Counted from the first letter of the stretch, positions 18,994 through 27,096 are shown. The stretch is 64,000 nt of DNA from Hyphomicrobiales bacterium (GCA_930633525.1 CAKNFP010000001.1:3264001-3328000); one strand, 5' to 3'. Translations and numbers: made by a program. Notes: generated by a model from the letters alone, not told the origin.

Positions 18994-19542
18994 TCACGCG
19001 GCCTGTGGCAGGCGGAGCAGATCAGCCGCGGCATCGCGCCAGAAGGGATCGACCAACCGTGCCTCCAGCGAAGCGGCTCGGTAACGCAGCCGTCTCGCAT
19101 CGCCGGCGTCCAAAGCTCGGAATGCCATACCGCGCAGGCGGCTGGCTTCGGTCACGATCCTGCGTGCCTCGGCATCGGATGCGACTGGCTGTTGCCAGAG
19201 AATAATGCCGGCGCGGATTTCGCCGGCGAGGACCAGGCGCTGATCTTGGTCCTGAATGAGCATGATGCGCGGCTGAAAATACGGAAAGCTGTCTGGCCCC
19301 GTACAAATATCACCGCGCGTCACGCGCAAGGCTGCGGCCTGGATGGCCTCTTCCGGTGACGGGCATTCCCCAAGCGGGATCACGCGGTCGAAACTGTTCG
19401 CCGCGTCACTGGCGTCATAACTGGCGACGCCGAGGCACGAGAGGCGCAGCGGAAGCTTTTGCGCCTGAGAAAGCGCGGGCAGAACATCGGCAGCCAGAAT
19501 CTGACCGATGGAGCGGAAGGTTTCGGAACGGGCAAGGGTCAT
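18994..19542 (-). CDS. Conserved plasmid-borne hypothetical protein
   Basis: 182 residues, start ATG 19542 (MTLARSETFRSIG) set by GGAG 8 nt upstream, which is itself the last box of the conserved leader. The C-terminal half is Arg/Ala-rich and helical (ASRLRGMAFRALDAGDARR). No recognisable catalytic motif. The gene belongs to the same backbone block as ParB and ArdC and carries one of the three good copies of the shared leader. Confidence 0.6.
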   Translation of the reverse strand: MTLARSETFRSIGQILAADVLPALSQAQKLPLRLSCLGVASYDASDAANSFDRVIPLGECPSPEEAIQAAALRVTRGDICTGPDSFPYFQPRIMLIQDQDQRLVLAGEIRAGIILWQQPVASDAEARRIVTEASRLRGMAFRALDAGDARRLRYRAASLEARLVDPFWRDAAADLLRLPQAA

Positions 19543-19545
19543 TGG

Positions 19546-19628
19546 AATCACTCCATGACGGGTGCCGGTGAGCCTCTCTCTCCGACCCTTAACCCGTCAC
19601 GGCCGAACGGCCCGCACTCTTCCTCTCT
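19546..19628 (-). promoter_or_regulatory. Conserved structured 5' leader, copy A
   Basis: On the + strand TGACGGGT (19555-19562) pairs perfectly with ACCCGTCA (19592-19599). Inside is a smaller stem, CGG-GAG with CTC-CCG, around CCT. The distal part carries GCACTCTTCCTCT (complement GAGGAAGAGTGC). On the - strand the closing strand ends CCCGTCATGGAG, so the Shine-Dalgarno GGAG sits directly beside the outer stem. This suggests control of translation or transcription of the gene starting at 19542. Confidence 0.65.
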
Positions 19629-19684
19629 GACCGGGCTTGTTCCCGGTTCAGCCGCCGGCGATGGGCGACCATCGCAAGGCTGAA

Positions 19685-19713
19685 GGCCCGATCGCGGGTG
19701 TCGCGTTCGGGCC
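19685..19713 (-). terminator. Putative terminator after the 54-residue ORF
   Basis: On the - strand GGCCCGA pairs perfectly with TCGGGCC around a 15-nt loop, followed by TTCAGCCTT, a weak U-rich tail. A second perfect hairpin, AGGCGC-TTTC-GCGCCT at 19724-19739, touches the stop codon of the ORF. Confidence 0.5.
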
Positions 19714-19738
19714 GTCGGGGATGAGGCGCTTTCGCGCC

Positions 19739-19903
19739 TTACTCCCACGGGTCCAGCTCCAGCTTCACCATGTCGTCGTCGCCGTCGAACTCGGCGGCGG
19801 GGCAAGCGGCGTGGGTGCCGTCTCCGGCCTGGAACACAACGATCGAAACCATCAGCGTGGTGGCGAGGCTGGCGGCGAAGGCAGTGGCATCTGCATAGGA
19901 CAT
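19739..19903 (-). CDS. Small conserved plasmid protein, 54 aa
   Basis: Start ATG 19903 (MSYADATAFAASLATTLM) with GGAG about 10 nt upstream. A single hydrophobic helix (ASLATTLMVSIVVFQ) is followed by an acidic tail (AAEFDGDDDMVKLELDPWE). It may be a membrane-anchored small protein. Similar short ORFs occur in this position of alphaproteobacterial plasmid backbones, from memory. No function assigned. Confidence 0.55.
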   Translation of the reverse strand: MSYADATAFAASLATTLMVSIVVFQAGDGTHAACPAAEFDGDDDMVKLELDPWE

Positions 19904-20341
19904 GGGTTCCGGCTCCTGTCTTTGGAGGCGGGGGACCATCCCCCGCGCGACAGGCGCCCGAAGTGTCTGACCGGATCTGCAATCACCCGAGGGCGTTCGG
20001 ACTTTTTCCGAATCCCCGAGGGCGGCACGCGCGCGCAAGCCGACCCCTTTGGGGTTGAATGTCAAAGAGACGGATCGGACCAAGGTTTGCGAATGGAAGC
20101 GGGGGATGATGCTGTGCATCTGACAGGTGCCGGAGACCCGTCGCAGATGCTCTGCCGCGCCAGTCTTGCTGTCACGATGGCATCAGGATCGTGTTCCCTT
20201 CGGGCCGAGAACGGAAAACACGCGGTTTGCCCTGGTAAAGGCAAGAGATTCATGGTGAAGCTGGAGCTGGGAGCTATGAAGCAACGAAGAGAACCCGAAG
20301 CTGCCGTTCGCGTACACTTGCACTGGAGAAGGGGCCGCGCC
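19904..20341. other. 438-bp non-coding stretch with a strong hairpin
   Basis: No ORF I would call. A perfect hairpin GCGGGGGA-CCA-TCCCCCGC lies at 19928-19946, just upstream (on the - strand) of the 54-residue ORF. The remainder separates the backbone genes from the lower-GC ORF at 20342 and shows nothing further that I recognise. Confidence 0.5.
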
Positions 20342-20914
20342 CTAGGAAGATAGAGGATGCAGAAGCAGCCCATCTTCCTTCTCGACGTAACATTCGATGT
20401 TGCTACGGATCTTTTCGAAAACCTGCGGAAGGTATTCGAAAAGATCATCCATCTTCAAATCATGGGCAAGGAAGCCGTGGTAGTTGCTGAGGTAGGAGAC
20501 GATTTCTGATCTTTCATCCGCTGGCATCGTCACCAACGGATCAGACATCCCGTAATCCCAAAAATTCGTGAGGTGGATGAACTTCGAACTGTATTCGTAT
20601 GTTAAGGATACCCACGAGTGATTGTCCTTTGCGTAAGTATGAAATTCGACATCGCGGATATCTGTCAATTTTCCTTTGGCGGTGCGTCGCTGCCAGCGTG
20701 CCCCCGAGAGGAAATCCCGGCACAGTTCATCACGATCTGTAAGCGGAACAGAGAAGGTCAAATAATCGACCCGCATGAGGTTATCGATTTCCTGACGGAT
20801 GATTGCGGCGCAGGCACCGTAGAGTCCTTGGGCGTAGAGCATTCCGAAGGCCTGATTGTGCTCGCGCGAGCGCTTCTCGACGAGGCGCATATACGCCCTA
20901 AGGTTCTCGTGCAT
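20342..20914 (-). CDS. Hypothetical protein (cargo-like ORF)
   Basis: 190 residues, start ATG 20914 (MHENLRAYMRLVEKRSREHNQ). Mostly helical with many aromatic residues; SWVSLTYEYSSKFIHLTNFWDY stands out but I do not recognise a family. Codon use is more AT-rich than in the flanking backbone genes, which suggests later acquisition. It sits between the small 54-residue ORF and the parB terminator and has no shared leader. An RSREH motif is reminiscent of HEPN-type proteins, but the evidence is too weak to assign one. Confidence 0.55.
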   Translation of the reverse strand: MHENLRAYMRLVEKRSREHNQAFGMLYAQGLYGACAAIIRQEIDNLMRVDYLTFSVPLTDRDELCRDFLSGARWQRRTAKGKLTDIRDVEFHTYAKDNHSWVSLTYEYSSKFIHLTNFWDYGMSDPLVTMPADERSEIVSYLSNYHGFLAHDLKMDDLFEYLPQVFEKIRSNIECYVEKEDGLLLHPLSS

Positions 20915-21032
20915 TACGTCCCGCCTTTCTCAACTCGATCCAGAGTAGCAAAGCTGGCCACCTGAGCTTGTAATGACATTATTGGCTCAAGCTGCCCCAA
21001 GGCGCAATGGCAGCTAAGTCCCGATAACTTCG

Positions 21033-21062
21033 AAAGAAAAAGCCCGATCACAAGGACCGGGC
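21033..21062 (-). terminator. Rho-independent terminator after the ParB-like gene
   Basis: On the - strand GCCCG(G) pairs with CGGGC around a loop of about 14 nt, followed by TTTTTCTTT. It lies about 57 bp past the parB-like stop. Stem and U-run are both clear. Confidence 0.75.
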
Positions 21063-21118
21063 GAGTTGCGGAAACGGAGGGTGATAAACGGGGCGACCGA
21101 AGCCGCCCCGCATGAGCG

Positions 21119-23248
21119 CTATTCTGCCGCGACCATATGCTGTTCTTCCTCATCGTCAGCCGGATCGTCTTCGCCATCGCCTGAGAGGAAATCGGGCAGA
21201 TCGTCGGCTTCCGCCGCAGCGCCCGATGCCGGATCGACTTCGATACCTTCGTCCACCATGCGCAGCGGCTCAGGCAGCCAACCGGTATCGGCCAGCAGGC
21301 GTTCGGCTTCCTTGGCCATGTCGCCCTTCTTGAGGTGCGCGATCAGATCGGCAGCCCGGTCTCCGGCCCCTTCGCGCACGGCTTCGAGGATGCGCGGCTT
21401 GGTTACGCGGCCGAGATAGTTGCCAACGGTCGGTCTCCAGCCCACGGCCACCATGTCGAGGCCGGTCGAACGGGCCAGCCGGTCAGCCTGCGACAGGCGG
21501 ATGTCCAGCCCGTGCTGGCTGACGCCCGTGCCGCTATAGGGGTTGGGCTTCTCATAGAGCGCGTTGACACCGAAGCTGACGCAATGGGCGAGCAACTCCA
21601 TGCGCGAACCATCATCCAGATCGCTCAGCCAATCCCAGAGGGCGTCATCGTCTGCCGGGACATGATCGCCCCAGCGTTCGTGCCGGTCAGCGATAGTCTT
21701 GGCCGAAGCGCTGTCGCGCAGATCCTCGGCCTGCGCTGGCAGATGAACCTCTCGGACCTGGGCTTCCAGGCAACCGCGACCGGAATGCGGCATGAAGCAA
21801 TCCATGACCAGCCGGTGCAGCAGCGCCGTCATGGCGACATGAGGATTGCCAGCGACGGCGTCACGAAGCGCCAGGGTCCGATGCGCGGTCAGCTCGCTGA
21901 CCAGCCGGTCGGGCAGCGGTTTGACGGTATCGGCCTCGTCTTCCTCCTCCGGCTCAGGGGACTGGCCGCCGAGCGTGATGACCGCCCGATAGGCCGGGCT
22001 ATCGGGGTCACGCGCGGTCGCCCCGGCATCGGGGTCATCCGTGCTGTCCGGTTCGGCAACCGCCTCATCCTCGGGACGAACATAGCCGCGCTCCACCAGC
22101 AAGGAGCCATCGGCGTCGATGCTGATGAATACACCTGCCTTGCCGATCTGTTCCGGCTCGAAGGTCATCGGACGGCGTTCGAAGGTTTCCAGCGCCTGTT
22201 CGATCTCACCGAGGCGGGCGTCGATCTCGTCAGGCAGCTCATCAGCCTCGCCATATTCGGCTTCAAGCCGGTCATATTCGTCCCGCAATGCCTCGCGCGT
22301 GGCGCGTTCCCCTTCGCTCAGATCGACCGTGATGCCGACAATCTGGCGAAGGCCATGATCGTGACCGTAGGGAAAGGTGATGGCGACCTCGATCCATTTC
22401 CAGCCCTCGGCGGCGATGGCTTCGGCTTCCGCCTTCAGCTTTTCGCCCACCAGCCGGTCGAGCAACACCGGATCTTGCAGCCAGCCGCCATCGTCCTGCT
22501 GGAAGAGATCGCGCAGCACGCATCCGCCAGCGTCCTCATAGGTGTCGATACCGACGAAGACCGCCCGCTTGTCGGCGGCGCGGACCGTGGTTTCGGTCAG
22601 CAAGCGCCGGATGTGGTAAGGTTCCTTCTGCCAGCCATCCTTGATCGCTTCCCAGACCTGCTCCTGACGGGCATGGTCAGAACTGACGCTGAAGACCATG
22701 AGCTGTTCCAGCGTCATGCCGTCCTCGGCATAGACGTCGAGCAATGCCGGTGAGACGGAAACCAGACGCAGGCGCTGCTTCACCACCTTGGCATCCACAA
22801 AGAAGGCGGCGGCGATGGCTTCCTCGGTCATGCCCTTTTCGCGCATGGCCTGGAAGGCGCGGAACTGATCGAGCGGATGCAGCGGCGCACGCTCGATGTT
22901 CTCAGCGAGTGAAACCTCGTCGATCAGCACATCGGCGCTGGCCTCCGACACCACGCACGGGACCGGCGCGATTTTGGCGAGGCGCTTCTGCTTGACCAGC
23001 AGTTCCAGCGCGCGGAACCGGCGACCGCCGGCAGGCACCTCAAACATGCCGGTTTCCTTGCCCTCGGCATCCACCACCGGGCGGACATGCAGGGACTGGA
23101 TCAGGCCGCGACGGGCGATGGACTCGGCCAGTTCCTCGACCGAGATCCCGGCTTTGACGCGCCGGACGTTGGACTGGCTGAGAACCAGCTTGTTGAAGGG
23201 AATGTCGCGTGAGGACGACAGGGTGATCTTCTGAACGGCAGTGGCCAT
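21119..23248 (-). CDS. Large ParB/RepB-like DNA-binding protein
   Basis: 709 residues, start ATG 23248 with GGAG 8 nt upstream. The N-terminal ParB/sulfiredoxin-like domain shows SQSNVRRVKAGISVEELAESI, PAGGRRFRALELL and ENIERAPLHPLDQFRAF, followed by an HTH-containing region (EEAIAAAFFVDAKVVKQRLRL). Residues beyond about 230 are a long acidic extension typical of plasmid ParB-like proteins of this block, much longer than partition ParB (about 300). It probably binds element DNA; a direct partition role is doubtful because no parA is adjacent. It carries leader copy B. Confidence 0.85.
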   Translation of the reverse strand: MATAVQKITLSSSRDIPFNKLVLSQSNVRRVKAGISVEELAESIARRGLIQSLHVRPVVDAEGKETGMFEVPAGGRRFRALELLVKQKRLAKIAPVPCVVSEASADVLIDEVSLAENIERAPLHPLDQFRAFQAMREKGMTEEAIAAAFFVDAKVVKQRLRLVSVSPALLDVYAEDGMTLEQLMVFSVSSDHARQEQVWEAIKDGWQKEPYHIRRLLTETTVRAADKRAVFVGIDTYEDAGGCVLRDLFQQDDGGWLQDPVLLDRLVGEKLKAEAEAIAAEGWKWIEVAITFPYGHDHGLRQIVGITVDLSEGERATREALRDEYDRLEAEYGEADELPDEIDARLGEIEQALETFERRPMTFEPEQIGKAGVFISIDADGSLLVERGYVRPEDEAVAEPDSTDDPDAGATARDPDSPAYRAVITLGGQSPEPEEEDEADTVKPLPDRLVSELTAHRTLALRDAVAGNPHVAMTALLHRLVMDCFMPHSGRGCLEAQVREVHLPAQAEDLRDSASAKTIADRHERWGDHVPADDDALWDWLSDLDDGSRMELLAHCVSFGVNALYEKPNPYSGTGVSQHGLDIRLSQADRLARSTGLDMVAVGWRPTVGNYLGRVTKPRILEAVREGAGDRAADLIAHLKKGDMAKEAERLLADTGWLPEPLRMVDEGIEVDPASGAAAEADDLPDFLSGDGEDDPADDEEEQHMVAAE

Positions 23249-23255
23249 GTCAGTT

Positions 23256-23332
23256 ACTCCATGACGGACGCCGGTGAGCCTCTCTCTCCGGCTATCAGCC
23301 CGTCACGAAGCGAAGCGCCGCACTCTTCCTCT
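23256..23332 (-). promoter_or_regulatory. Conserved structured 5' leader, copy B
   Basis: Same architecture as copy A. TGACGG (23262-23267) pairs with CCGTCA (23300-23305), enclosing CCGGTGAGCCTCTCTCTCCGG, whose ends also pair. The distal box is GCACTCTTCCTCT. On the - strand the leader ends CCGTCATGGAGT 8 nt before the ParB-like ATG. The outer stem is two pairs shorter than in copy A. Confidence 0.65.
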
Positions 23333-23372
23333 GAAGAGAGCGACGCCAGCCGCAGAACCTGAAACCCGGAAA

Positions 23373-23768
23373 TCAGGCACTCCGGTTTTCCGTATCGGCG
23401 GATGTACGGGAAAAGCCCGCACCGACGCGGTAGAGCAGACGCTCGGCGGCGCGGATGCTGCCGGTCTCACGGGCGGCCTCGGCCCAGACCGAGATCGGGA
23501 AATCCCCGGTGAACAGCAGATCGCGCTCGATGCCCATGCCGAAGGGCAGCCGGACTGACTGCATCTCGCCAAGGCTCCATGACCCCAGTTCGGGAGAACC
23601 GAGATCGGCCAGGCCGAACATGATGTCGCCATCGTCATCCAGTTCGGTGGCGAGCCAAACGCCCGCGCCGAGGGGGTTGAAGAACTTCACGACCGGGATG
23701 TGATCCTGATCGCGCTGACGACCATTCGCCAGCAGGCGGTCGCGCTGTGTGCCGGTCAGGAGGATCAT
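23373..23768 (-). CDS. DUF2958 family protein
   Basis: 131 residues, start ATG 23768, overlapping the ardC stop by ATGA-type coupling. It shows the family core VVKFFNPLGAGVWLATELD, then FGLADLGSPELGSWSLGE and RLPFGMGIERDL. DUF2958 proteins are found almost only on plasmids and ICEs beside ArdC and ParB-like genes, and their molecular function is unknown. No defects are visible. Confidence 0.85.
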   Translation of the reverse strand: MILLTGTQRDRLLANGRQRDQDHIPVVKFFNPLGAGVWLATELDDDGDIMFGLADLGSPELGSWSLGEMQSVRLPFGMGIERDLLFTGDFPISVWAEAARETGSIRAAERLLYRVGAGFSRTSADTENRSA

Positions 23769-24733
23769 GCCGCAGCCCTCCGATCGGTTTCGGTTACGCT
23801 GGCATCCGGCTCCACGGTGTCTTCGACCGGCAGATGCGACAGCAGCCAGTCCGCCGCCTTACTGGCCTGCGAGGCCGCGCGGAGAATGGCGCGGGAATCC
23901 TCGCGCATGACCTCCAACCACGACCCAATGTAATCGGCATGGCGGACGGTCGGCACGATCCCGAGCGCCGCGCAGCTGAAAGCCGCGGTTTGCTCGGCAA
24001 TCATTTCCTCGAAGGCGTATTTCTTCGAGCCGAACGAACCGGTCAGATCGCGGTTGAGACGGCTGTGATGGCCGCTGGCGTGCCCCAGTTCGTGCAGGGC
24101 CGTCCGGTGCCAGTTGATCGGCTCGAAATAGGCTTGCGGAGGCGGCACCTGCACATAGTCGAGCGATGGCATATAGAAGGCGCGATTACCACCGATACGG
24201 AAGTCGATGCCGGTGGCCCCGATCAGCGCCTCGACCCGAGGTTCGATCGTGCCCGGCGGGGGTGGCGGCGCGACTGCCGTGATGTCATCGGGCAGGCCAT
24301 CGCATTGTGCGGCATTGAAGACCGTGAACCGCTTCAGGAATGGAATGGATTGCGCATCCTCACCCGTCTCGCGGGCCCGGCGCTTTTCGTCCTCGGGGGT
24401 GAAGCGGTCGGCATAAACGACGGTGGTGCCGCGCTCGCCCTTGCGGACATTGCCGCCAAGCGAAAGCGCCTGGCGAAAGGTGAGCCACGCCTGACCGGGA
24501 AAACCATGCTGGATGACAGCGCCCCAGAGGATGAGAATATTGATGCCTGAATAGGACCGGCCGGTTGAAGCATTTCTCGGCAGGCCCAGCGGGGCGGTAT
24601 CGGGCGACGCTCCCCAGGGCTGGACCCAGGGAATACGCCCTTGCTCCAGCTCGGCGATGATCTTGTTGGTGATGTCGTCGTAAAGGTTGCCACGCGCGCC
24701 ACTGTCCACGCGGCTGCGATCATGTCTGGCCAT
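23765..24733 (-). CDS. ardC: ArdC-like antirestriction protein (ssDNA-binding plus zincin domain)
   Basis: 322 residues. The N-terminal ssDNA-binding DUF1738 domain has YDDITNKIIAELEQGRIPWVQPW, and the C-terminal metallopeptidase-like domain has ALHELGHASGHHSRLNR (HExxH zinc motif). ArdC proteins protect incoming single-stranded plasmid DNA from host restriction. ATG 24733 has GGAG 9 nt upstream inside leader copy C. It is coupled to DUF2958. Its presence about 16 kb from a type I RM locus points to a mobile element that meets restriction during transfer. Confidence 0.9.
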   Translation of the reverse strand: MARHDRSRVDSGARGNLYDDITNKIIAELEQGRIPWVQPWGASPDTAPLGLPRNASTGRSYSGINILILWGAVIQHGFPGQAWLTFRQALSLGGNVRKGERGTTVVYADRFTPEDEKRRARETGEDAQSIPFLKRFTVFNAAQCDGLPDDITAVAPPPPPGTIEPRVEALIGATGIDFRIGGNRAFYMPSLDYVQVPPPQAYFEPINWHRTALHELGHASGHHSRLNRDLTGSFGSKKYAFEEMIAEQTAAFSCAALGIVPTVRHADYIGSWLEVMREDSRAILRAASQASKAADWLLSHLPVEDTVEPDASVTETDRRAAA

Positions 24734-24740
24734 CGGGATG

Positions 24741-24866
24741 ATCTCCGCGACGGGCGCCGGAAGCCTCTCTTCCAGCCCTCAACCCGTCACGGAAAACCCG
24801 TCCACACTCTCACTCTCAGGGGGCGTTGCGGGGTCTCCCCGCAGAAGGGGGTGCGTCGGCAACGCC
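24741..24866 (-). promoter_or_regulatory. Conserved structured 5' leader, copy C, with upstream cruciform
   Basis: GACGGG (24749-24754) pairs with CCCGTC (24783-24788). The inner stem is GGAAG-CCTCT-CTTCC, replacing the CGG-GAG/CTC-CCG stem of copies A and B while keeping the pairing, which looks like covariation. The distal box on the - strand is TGAGAGTGAGAGTGTGG. Just beyond it a nested structure pairs GGCGTTG (24822-24828) with CAACGCC (24860-24866) and contains GCGGGG-TCT-CCCCGC (24828-24842). Confidence 0.65.
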
Positions 24867-24937
24867 AGTGCCGACCAGGGGGAATGCTTTCCCCGCTTAG
24901 ATTAGTTTACTCCCAAAATCAGTTACCTGCCAAAGGC

Positions 24938-25708
24938 TCATACCCAATTGGTATCCAGCCACTCGCGAAGGTGCTCGATGCGCCAGGCCAAAAGCGTCCT
25001 CGTGTCCTTGTCCCAGCGACGAAGCAGGCCAGTGACCACCGCATCGTCAGGTGTCCACTGGCCTCCGCTATTCGTCACCTCCAGATAGCGTGTGTTCCAG
25101 ACCAACGATCCGCTGAATCCTTGGGCATCCTCGAATTTCATTTCCTTTGCGGCCTCCTGCGAGGTTTGGCTAGTCAGGCTTGTATTCTCGGGCTCCCAGA
25201 ACAATTCGAATATCTGGTCGTCGCCGCTATTCTTCTTTTCCTGTGTGGCGTACCCAGTTCCATTCGTCTGATGCACATCGAATGCGTACTGGGCGTTTTC
25301 CCCCGAGATCCCCCGGAAAAATAGGATCTCGGCCTGTTGCGATGGCACGTGACGCGGGGCAAAGCGTTCTATAGGGACGACTTGTGCCTGATGAGAGCAC
25401 GCGTTCCAGGCCGAGTCACTGATGGCAGCAAAGGCCGCATCGATCGGGTGTTTTTCCATCGCCCATGGCCCTTGATGCTCAAAGACATCGTCGCTGCCGT
25501 AGAATCGGTAATGCATCGGTTGTTCTTGGGCGACATGCTCACAACTGAGCACCATGCGGCGAGCATCGCGCAATACGTATGATCCCGTCCCCACAAGGCG
25601 GACATTCCACTCGTTTGCTGTTCCAAGTGGCGTAACGAACGGTCGGGTATGCATAAGCATATCGTTCGTAACCTTTTCGCAGATCGTTTTCCATTGTTGC
25701 GGCGTCAT
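24938..25708 (-). CDS. Trypsin-like serine protease (defence-island cargo)
   Basis: 256 residues, start ATG 25708 (MTPQQWKTICEK) with AGAGGA 9 nt upstream; a GTG at 25735 is less likely. Trypsin_2-like catalytic positions are visible: His58 in LSCEHVA, Asp90 in HPIDAAF and Ser199 in GFSGSLV. There is no signal peptide or membrane segment, so it should be cytoplasmic. It is transcribed divergently from fic across a 195-bp AT-rich region with strong palindromes. Cytoplasmic trypsin-like proteases recur as effectors in prokaryotic immunity, so a defence role is plausible but inferred. Confidence 0.7.
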   Translation of the reverse strand: MTPQQWKTICEKVTNDMLMHTRPFVTPLGTANEWNVRLVGTGSYVLRDARRMVLSCEHVAQEQPMHYRFYGSDDVFEHQGPWAMEKHPIDAAFAAISDSAWNACSHQAQVVPIERFAPRHVPSQQAEILFFRGISGENAQYAFDVHQTNGTGYATQEKKNSGDDQIFELFWEPENTSLTSQTSQEAAKEMKFEDAQGFSGSLVWNTRYLEVTNSGGQWTPDDAVVTGLLRRWDKDTRTLLAWRIEHLREWLDTNWV

Positions 25709-25823
25709 CGTGGATAATCCTCTCATTACAAACACTTTCGGCGTGCTTCAGGTACTGAAAAAAGCAAAATACTGCCAAAAAACCTTATGGGCGTACCCGC
25801 CGATGATGGTGTCGATCGTTATT

Positions 25824-25883
25824 TAAGGTCACTTACCTTAGCCTAGTCGCTATTTAAGCCAAAGGCCAATTGCTTAAATAGCG
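25824..25883. promoter_or_regulatory. Double palindrome between protease gene and fic
   Basis: A perfect 12-bp inverted repeat, CGCTATTTAAGC (25848-25859) and GCTTAAATAGCG (25872-25883), is separated by 12 bp and ends 20 bp before the fic start. A second inverted repeat, TAAGGT-N5-ACCTTA, lies at about 25824-25840 on the protease side. The arrangement looks like operators controlling both divergent units. The winged-helix C terminus of the Fic protein is a candidate binder. Confidence 0.6.
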
Positions 25884-25903
25884 TAGCACCCGCATAGTGA
25901 GGT

Positions 25904-27085
25904 ATGTCCGAATCAGCATTCAGCTTCCGGCTAGGCCGCTTTGTCGAGACCCCTGTTGCGGGAGAAATCGTGCGCGCCTTCGTGCCGCCCTCACTGCCGC
26001 CCGAGCCGCCGATCGACGTGCTGGCCCTTCTAGAGCGGCTAGGCCTAGCCGAACGCGCGTTGGGTCGTCTGGACGGGATCACGATGTTGCTCCCGCGTCA
26101 GGAGCTGTTCCTCTACATGTATGTAAGGAAGGAAGCTGTCCTCTCGTCCCAGATCGAAGGAACGCAGTCCACCCTTTCGGACCTGCTCCGCTTCGAAACC
26201 GAGGCGCAAGCCGGCCAGCCGATCGACGACATCCGTGAAGTGTCGAACTACGTCGATGCGATGATGTATGGGCTGGAGCGTCTGGAAGACCTGCCGCTGT
26301 CACTGCGTCTGATCCGCGAGATGCATGAGCGACTGCTGCAAAGCGGGCGTGGCGGCACGAAAAATCCCGGCGAGTTTCGGCGGTCTCAGAACTGGATCGG
26401 TGGTTCACGTCCAGGCAACGCATTGTTCGTGCCGCCACCGCCGACCGAGATGGATGCTTGTCTCGATGCGCTTGAGCGCTTCATGCACGAGGACGGCTCG
26501 CGTCTGCCCGCACTGATCAAGGCCGGGCTGCTGCATGTCCAATTCGAGACCATCCACCCGTTCCTGGATGGAAACGGCAGGATCGGTCGCTTGTTGGTGA
26601 CGCTGTACCTGTGTGTCAACGGTGTGCTGCGCAAGCCGCTGCTCTATCTGAGCCTTTACCTTAAAACGCATCGCGCCGACTATTACCGCCTGCTTCAGGA
26701 GGTGCGCGAGCACGGGGCATGGGAAGCCTGGCTCGATTTCTTCCTTGCCGGTGTTGCGGATACTGCCAATCAAGCATTCGAAGCAGCAACCCGGATTGTC
26801 GATCTGTTCAAGGAAGACCGCGAGCGGATCACGACAGAGAGCGACCGGGCAGGCTCCGCGCTCCGTATCCACGATCTGTTTCAGCAAAACCCGTTCCTGA
26901 CGGCCAACCAACTCGTTCAGCAAACAGGGCTCTCAGCCCCCACTGTCAATGCGGCGCTCGCTGATCTGGAACGGTTCGGCATCGTCGAAGAAATCACCGG
27001 ACGCAAACGGGGGCGCGTGTTCAGTTACCGGCGTTATCTTGCCATCTTGAGCGAGGGAACCGACCCGCTCCCCACGACGGCCTGA
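25904..27085 (+). CDS. Fic-domain AMP-transferase with C-terminal winged helix
   Basis: 393 residues. The N-terminal Fic_N region contains an inhibitory-helix motif (SSQIEG, residues 81-86, fitting S/TxxxE), which marks an autoinhibited class II Fic enzyme. The catalytic motif HPFLDGNGRIGR is at 218-229 with all key residues present. Residues about 320-380 form a winged helix (NPFLTANQLVQQTGLSAPTV). Fic enzymes transfer AMP or related groups to protein hydroxyls. Only 11 bp separate its stop from the SIR2-APAZ start, so the two are one operon. It may act as toxin, as modifier of the Argonaute pair, or as regulator; the last two are inference. Confidence 0.9.
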   Translation: MSESAFSFRLGRFVETPVAGEIVRAFVPPSLPPEPPIDVLALLERLGLAERALGRLDGITMLLPRQELFLYMYVRKEAVLSSQIEGTQSTLSDLLRFETEAQAGQPIDDIREVSNYVDAMMYGLERLEDLPLSLRLIREMHERLLQSGRGGTKNPGEFRRSQNWIGGSRPGNALFVPPPPTEMDACLDALERFMHEDGSRLPALIKAGLLHVQFETIHPFLDGNGRIGRLLVTLYLCVNGVLRKPLLYLSLYLKTHRADYYRLLQEVREHGAWEAWLDFFLAGVADTANQAFEAATRIVDLFKEDRERITTESDRAGSALRIHDLFQQNPFLTANQLVQQTGLSAPTVNAALADLERFGIVEEITGRKRGRVFSYRRYLAILSEGTDPLPTTA

Positions 27086-27096
27086 AAGGGGAGCCT

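Noticed and set aside
21335..22753. A 472-codon open frame on the + strand opposite the ParB-like gene
   Set aside because: It mirrors a clear ParB-like gene in GC-rich DNA; its translation has no recognised motif and no ribosome-binding site.
21119..23248. A plasmid partition locus (parAB)
   Set aside because: The protein has a ParB-like N terminus, but it is more than twice the usual length and no parA or repC is adjacent.
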